In this document: piece after piece, positions 5,797-6,741 of the stretch | Numbering within the stretch: position 1 is the first letter of the stretch | How the letters are laid out: every line of letters begins with the position of its first letter | Assembly (NCBI GenBank): GCA_964556225.1 | Contig: CAZKVJ010000044.1 | Coordinates: 1 to 6,741 of the forward strand | From: CAZKVJ01 sp964556225 | Lineage (GTDB): Bacteria; Actinomycetota; Acidimicrobiia; Acidimicrobiales; Ilumatobacteraceae | Reading direction: 5' to 3' | Length of the DNA stretch: 6,741 nt | Translations under genes and position numbers: made by a program | The notes under the pieces: model-generated | What the model was told of the DNA's origin: nothing | What the model saw: the letters and a program-made list of their open reading frames with translations, nothing else | The model's database searches: none

Positions 5797-6246
5797 TCAG
5801 GCGCCGGTCGGGCGACGGCGACCGAGCAGGAGGGTGAGCCCGCCGGCACCGAGGCAGAGCGCACCGAGGACGACGATGCCGTGTTGGTCGGCTCCGGTGG
5901 CCGGCAGCGTCCCGCTGGACCCGCCCGTCGGGGGGATCGCCCCGGACTCGGCCGCGGTGGGCGCCGGCGCTGCGGTGGTGGGCGCCGCCGTCGATGGCGC
6001 GGCGGTCGTGGGGGCCACCGTCGGGGCTGGGGTGGTCTCGGGTGCCGCGGTGGTCGGCGGCGTGCTCGACTCGACCGCGGCCTGCTCGGTGGTGGTCGGC
6101 CAGTGATCGTCGCAGAGCTGCTGGACATCGGCGTACGGGCACGCCGGCGTGGGCGTCGCCCCCGACACGGTCGCAGTCAGTCCCACCGCGAGCAGCACCG
6201 TTCCGCCAACCGACAGCAACCCACCGATGATCCTGCGCTGACCCAT
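5797..6246 (-). CDS. Small secreted LPxTG cell-wall-anchored protein (LPATG)
   Basis: The product has 149 residues. It has a signal peptide (basic M-G-Q-R-R, hydrophobic 6-27, likely cut near Ala30), then a short mature head with two cysteines (Cys36 and Cys45, possible disulfide), a Thr/Ala/Pro stalk (about 50-98) and a C-terminal sorting signal: L-P-A-T-G (114-118), membrane helix (123-141) and R-R-R (143-145). A second, degenerate motif I-P-P-T-G lies at 104-108. Such proteins are cut at LPxTG by a sortase and joined to the cell wall. With almost no folded domain, it is more a spacer or stalk than an enzyme. The ATG at 6246 is chosen because GGGAGG lies 5 nt upstream and it starts the signal peptide. 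A longer reading from 6297 would add 17 non-signal residues and overlap the promoter. Confidence 0.87.
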   Translation of the reverse strand: MGQRRIIGGLLSVGGTVLLAVGLTATVSGATPTPACPYADVQQLCDDHWPTTTEQAAVESSTPPTTAAPETTPAPTVAPTTAAPSTAAPTTAAPAPTAAESGAIPPTGGSSGTLPATGADQHGIVVLGALCLGAGGLTLLLGRRRPTGA

Positions 6247-6251
6247 GCACG

Positions 6252-6257
6252 CCTCCC
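6252..6257 (-). promoter_or_regulatory. Ribosome binding site of the LPATG gene
   Basis: GGGAGG on the minus strand ends 5 nt before the ATG at 6246. It decides the start in favour of 6246 over the upstream candidate at 6297. Confidence 0.75.
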
Positions 6258-6295
6258 TGACGACTCCGGGTGGCGCTCCACCACCCACCGTGGTC

Positions 6296-6324
6296 ACCCT
6301 AGGTGGGGCGTCAGATCAGAGCAA
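6296..6324 (-). promoter_or_regulatory. Probable promoter of the LPATG gene
   Basis: The minus strand reads TTGCTC (6324-6319), a 17-nt spacer, then TAGGGT (6301-6296). The start would be near 6289, with a leader of about 43 nt. This is the only candidate in the window with both a -10 and a partial -35 (TTG conserved) at ideal spacing. It lies just downstream of the hairpin ending the previous gene. Confidence 0.5.
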
Positions 6325-6332
6325 GCATCCCC

Positions 6333-6363
6333 CGGGGTCGAGCGCCCGATGCCCTCGACCCCG
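6333..6363 (-). terminator. Hairpin after the LPSTG gene, likely terminator
   Basis: CGGGGTCGAG (6333-6342) and CTCGACCCCG (6354-6363) form a perfect 10-bp stem around an 11-nt loop. It begins 28 nt past the TGA of the LPSTG gene. The following bases on the minus strand are not a T-run, so it would be an I-shaped, U-poor terminator of the kind frequent in Actinobacteria. It separates the two LPxTG genes into distinct transcripts. Confidence 0.6.
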
Positions 6364-6391
6364 TTCGTCAAGGGAGGCTCCAGCGGCAGGG

Positions 6392-6741
6392 TCAGCTGGC
6401 CGACGGCCGGCGCCCGAGCAGCAGGGTCAGCCCGCCGAGCACCACGCAGACCATGCCGAGCACCACCAGCGTCTGCGACGCCTGGCCCGTGGACGGCAGG
6501 GCCCCACTCGACGCCACGACGGTCGTCGTCGTGGTGGTGGGCACCCCACCCTGGCTGGCGACGATGGTGGTGGTGGTGGGGATGGTGGGCGTGGACTGCG
6601 CCACCGTGGTGGTCGTGGTGGTGGTCGTCGTCGTCGGGGCCGTGGTCGTGGTGGTCGCGGTGCTGGTGGTGGTCGTCGGCGCCGTCGTGGTGGTGGTCGT
6701 CGTCGGGGCCGTGGTCGTGGTGGTCGATCCGAACGTGCACG
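6392..6741 (-). CDS. Thr-rich LPxTG cell-wall-anchored protein, C-terminal part (N-terminus beyond right edge)
   Basis: The open frame starts at 6739 at the window edge and ends at TGA 6392-6394, so only about 115 C-terminal residues are present. They consist of a stalk of threonine runs broken by A-P and V-A units, then V-A-S-S-G-A, the sorting motif L-P-S-T-G (6499-6485), a hydrophobic helix with V-L-G-G-L-T-L-L-L and the tail G-R-R-P-S-A-S. This is a standard sortase substrate; the stalk probably spans the cell wall and may be glycosylated. The tail resembles that of the neighbouring LPATG protein (shared G-G-L-T-L-L-L-G-R-R), pointing to tandem paralogues. An internal GTG at 6604 could start a 70-residue ORF, but it lacks a signal peptide and the frame stays open upstream, so I take it as internal. 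The functional domain is not visible. Confidence 0.85.
   Translation of the reverse strand, partial: CTFGSTTTTTAPTTTTTTTAPTTTTSTATTTTTAPTTTTTTTTTTVAQSTPTIPTTTTIVASQGGVPTTTTTTVVASSGALPSTGQASQTLVVLGMVCVVLGGLTLLLGRRPSAS
6627..6726 (-). repeat. 31-nt direct repeat in the Thr-stalk coding region, 69-nt period
   Basis: Positions 6627-6657 and 6696-6726 are identical over 31 nt, offset by 69 nt (23 codons), so the repeat keeps frame. Between and around them are ACC/ACG-codon tracts (ggt/cgt on the plus strand) with further partial copies. This is a coding minisatellite that can change stalk length by slippage or recombination without frameshift. Confidence 0.75.

Noticed and set aside
6294..6740. 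His/Asp-rich minus-strand frame resembling a metal-binding protein
   Set aside because: It is the shifted reading of the ACC/ACG threonine tracts of the LPSTG gene: CAC and GAC codons arise from the same repeats. It runs past the LPSTG stop through the terminator hairpin and promoter.

Overview
The window is very GC-rich and looks like chromosomal DNA from a high-GC actinobacterium. My best guess is the class Acidimicrobiia, based on the style of the Thr/Pro-rich LPxTG proteins and of the proline-rich membrane protein. This placement is an inference. Putative -10 boxes of the form TAnnnT recur in front of several genes, as in Actinobacteria.

Layout. Positions 1-1082 hold a broken-up tRNA/tuf cluster on the minus strand, read right to left: tRNA-Tyr(GTA), tRNA-Thr(GGT), tRNA-Met(CAT), and the first 17 codons of tuf (elongation factor Tu), which runs off the left edge. 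A GNAT acetyltransferase of the phosphinothricin/methionine-sulfone acetyltransferase type sits on the plus strand between tRNA-Tyr and tRNA-Thr. A compact hairpin between it and tRNA-Tyr could stop both converging transcripts. Next comes yajQ (plus strand), which appears to be leaderless.

Positions 1658-6741 are all minus-strand genes. Read in their own direction they are: the C-terminal part of a Thr-rich LPSTG cell-wall protein (cut by the right edge); a small secreted LPATG protein whose tail resembles the first; acs (acetyl-CoA synthetase, complete, 650 residues); and, 32 nt downstream of acs, a 695-residue single-pass membrane protein. That last protein has a long Pro/Ala-rich cytoplasmic tail. 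Its outer domain resembles a metallopeptidase whose zinc-binding histidines have been lost.

How they fit together: the tRNA/tuf part is translation machinery, acs is central acetate metabolism, and the two LPxTG proteins are cell-surface proteins. I see no phage, IS, CRISPR, toxin-antitoxin or defence system. The least explained item is the pseudo-peptidase membrane protein that appears to be co-transcribed with acs. The two LPxTG genes are a likely tandem pair, with no sortase gene in view. I found no convincing new multi-gene system.
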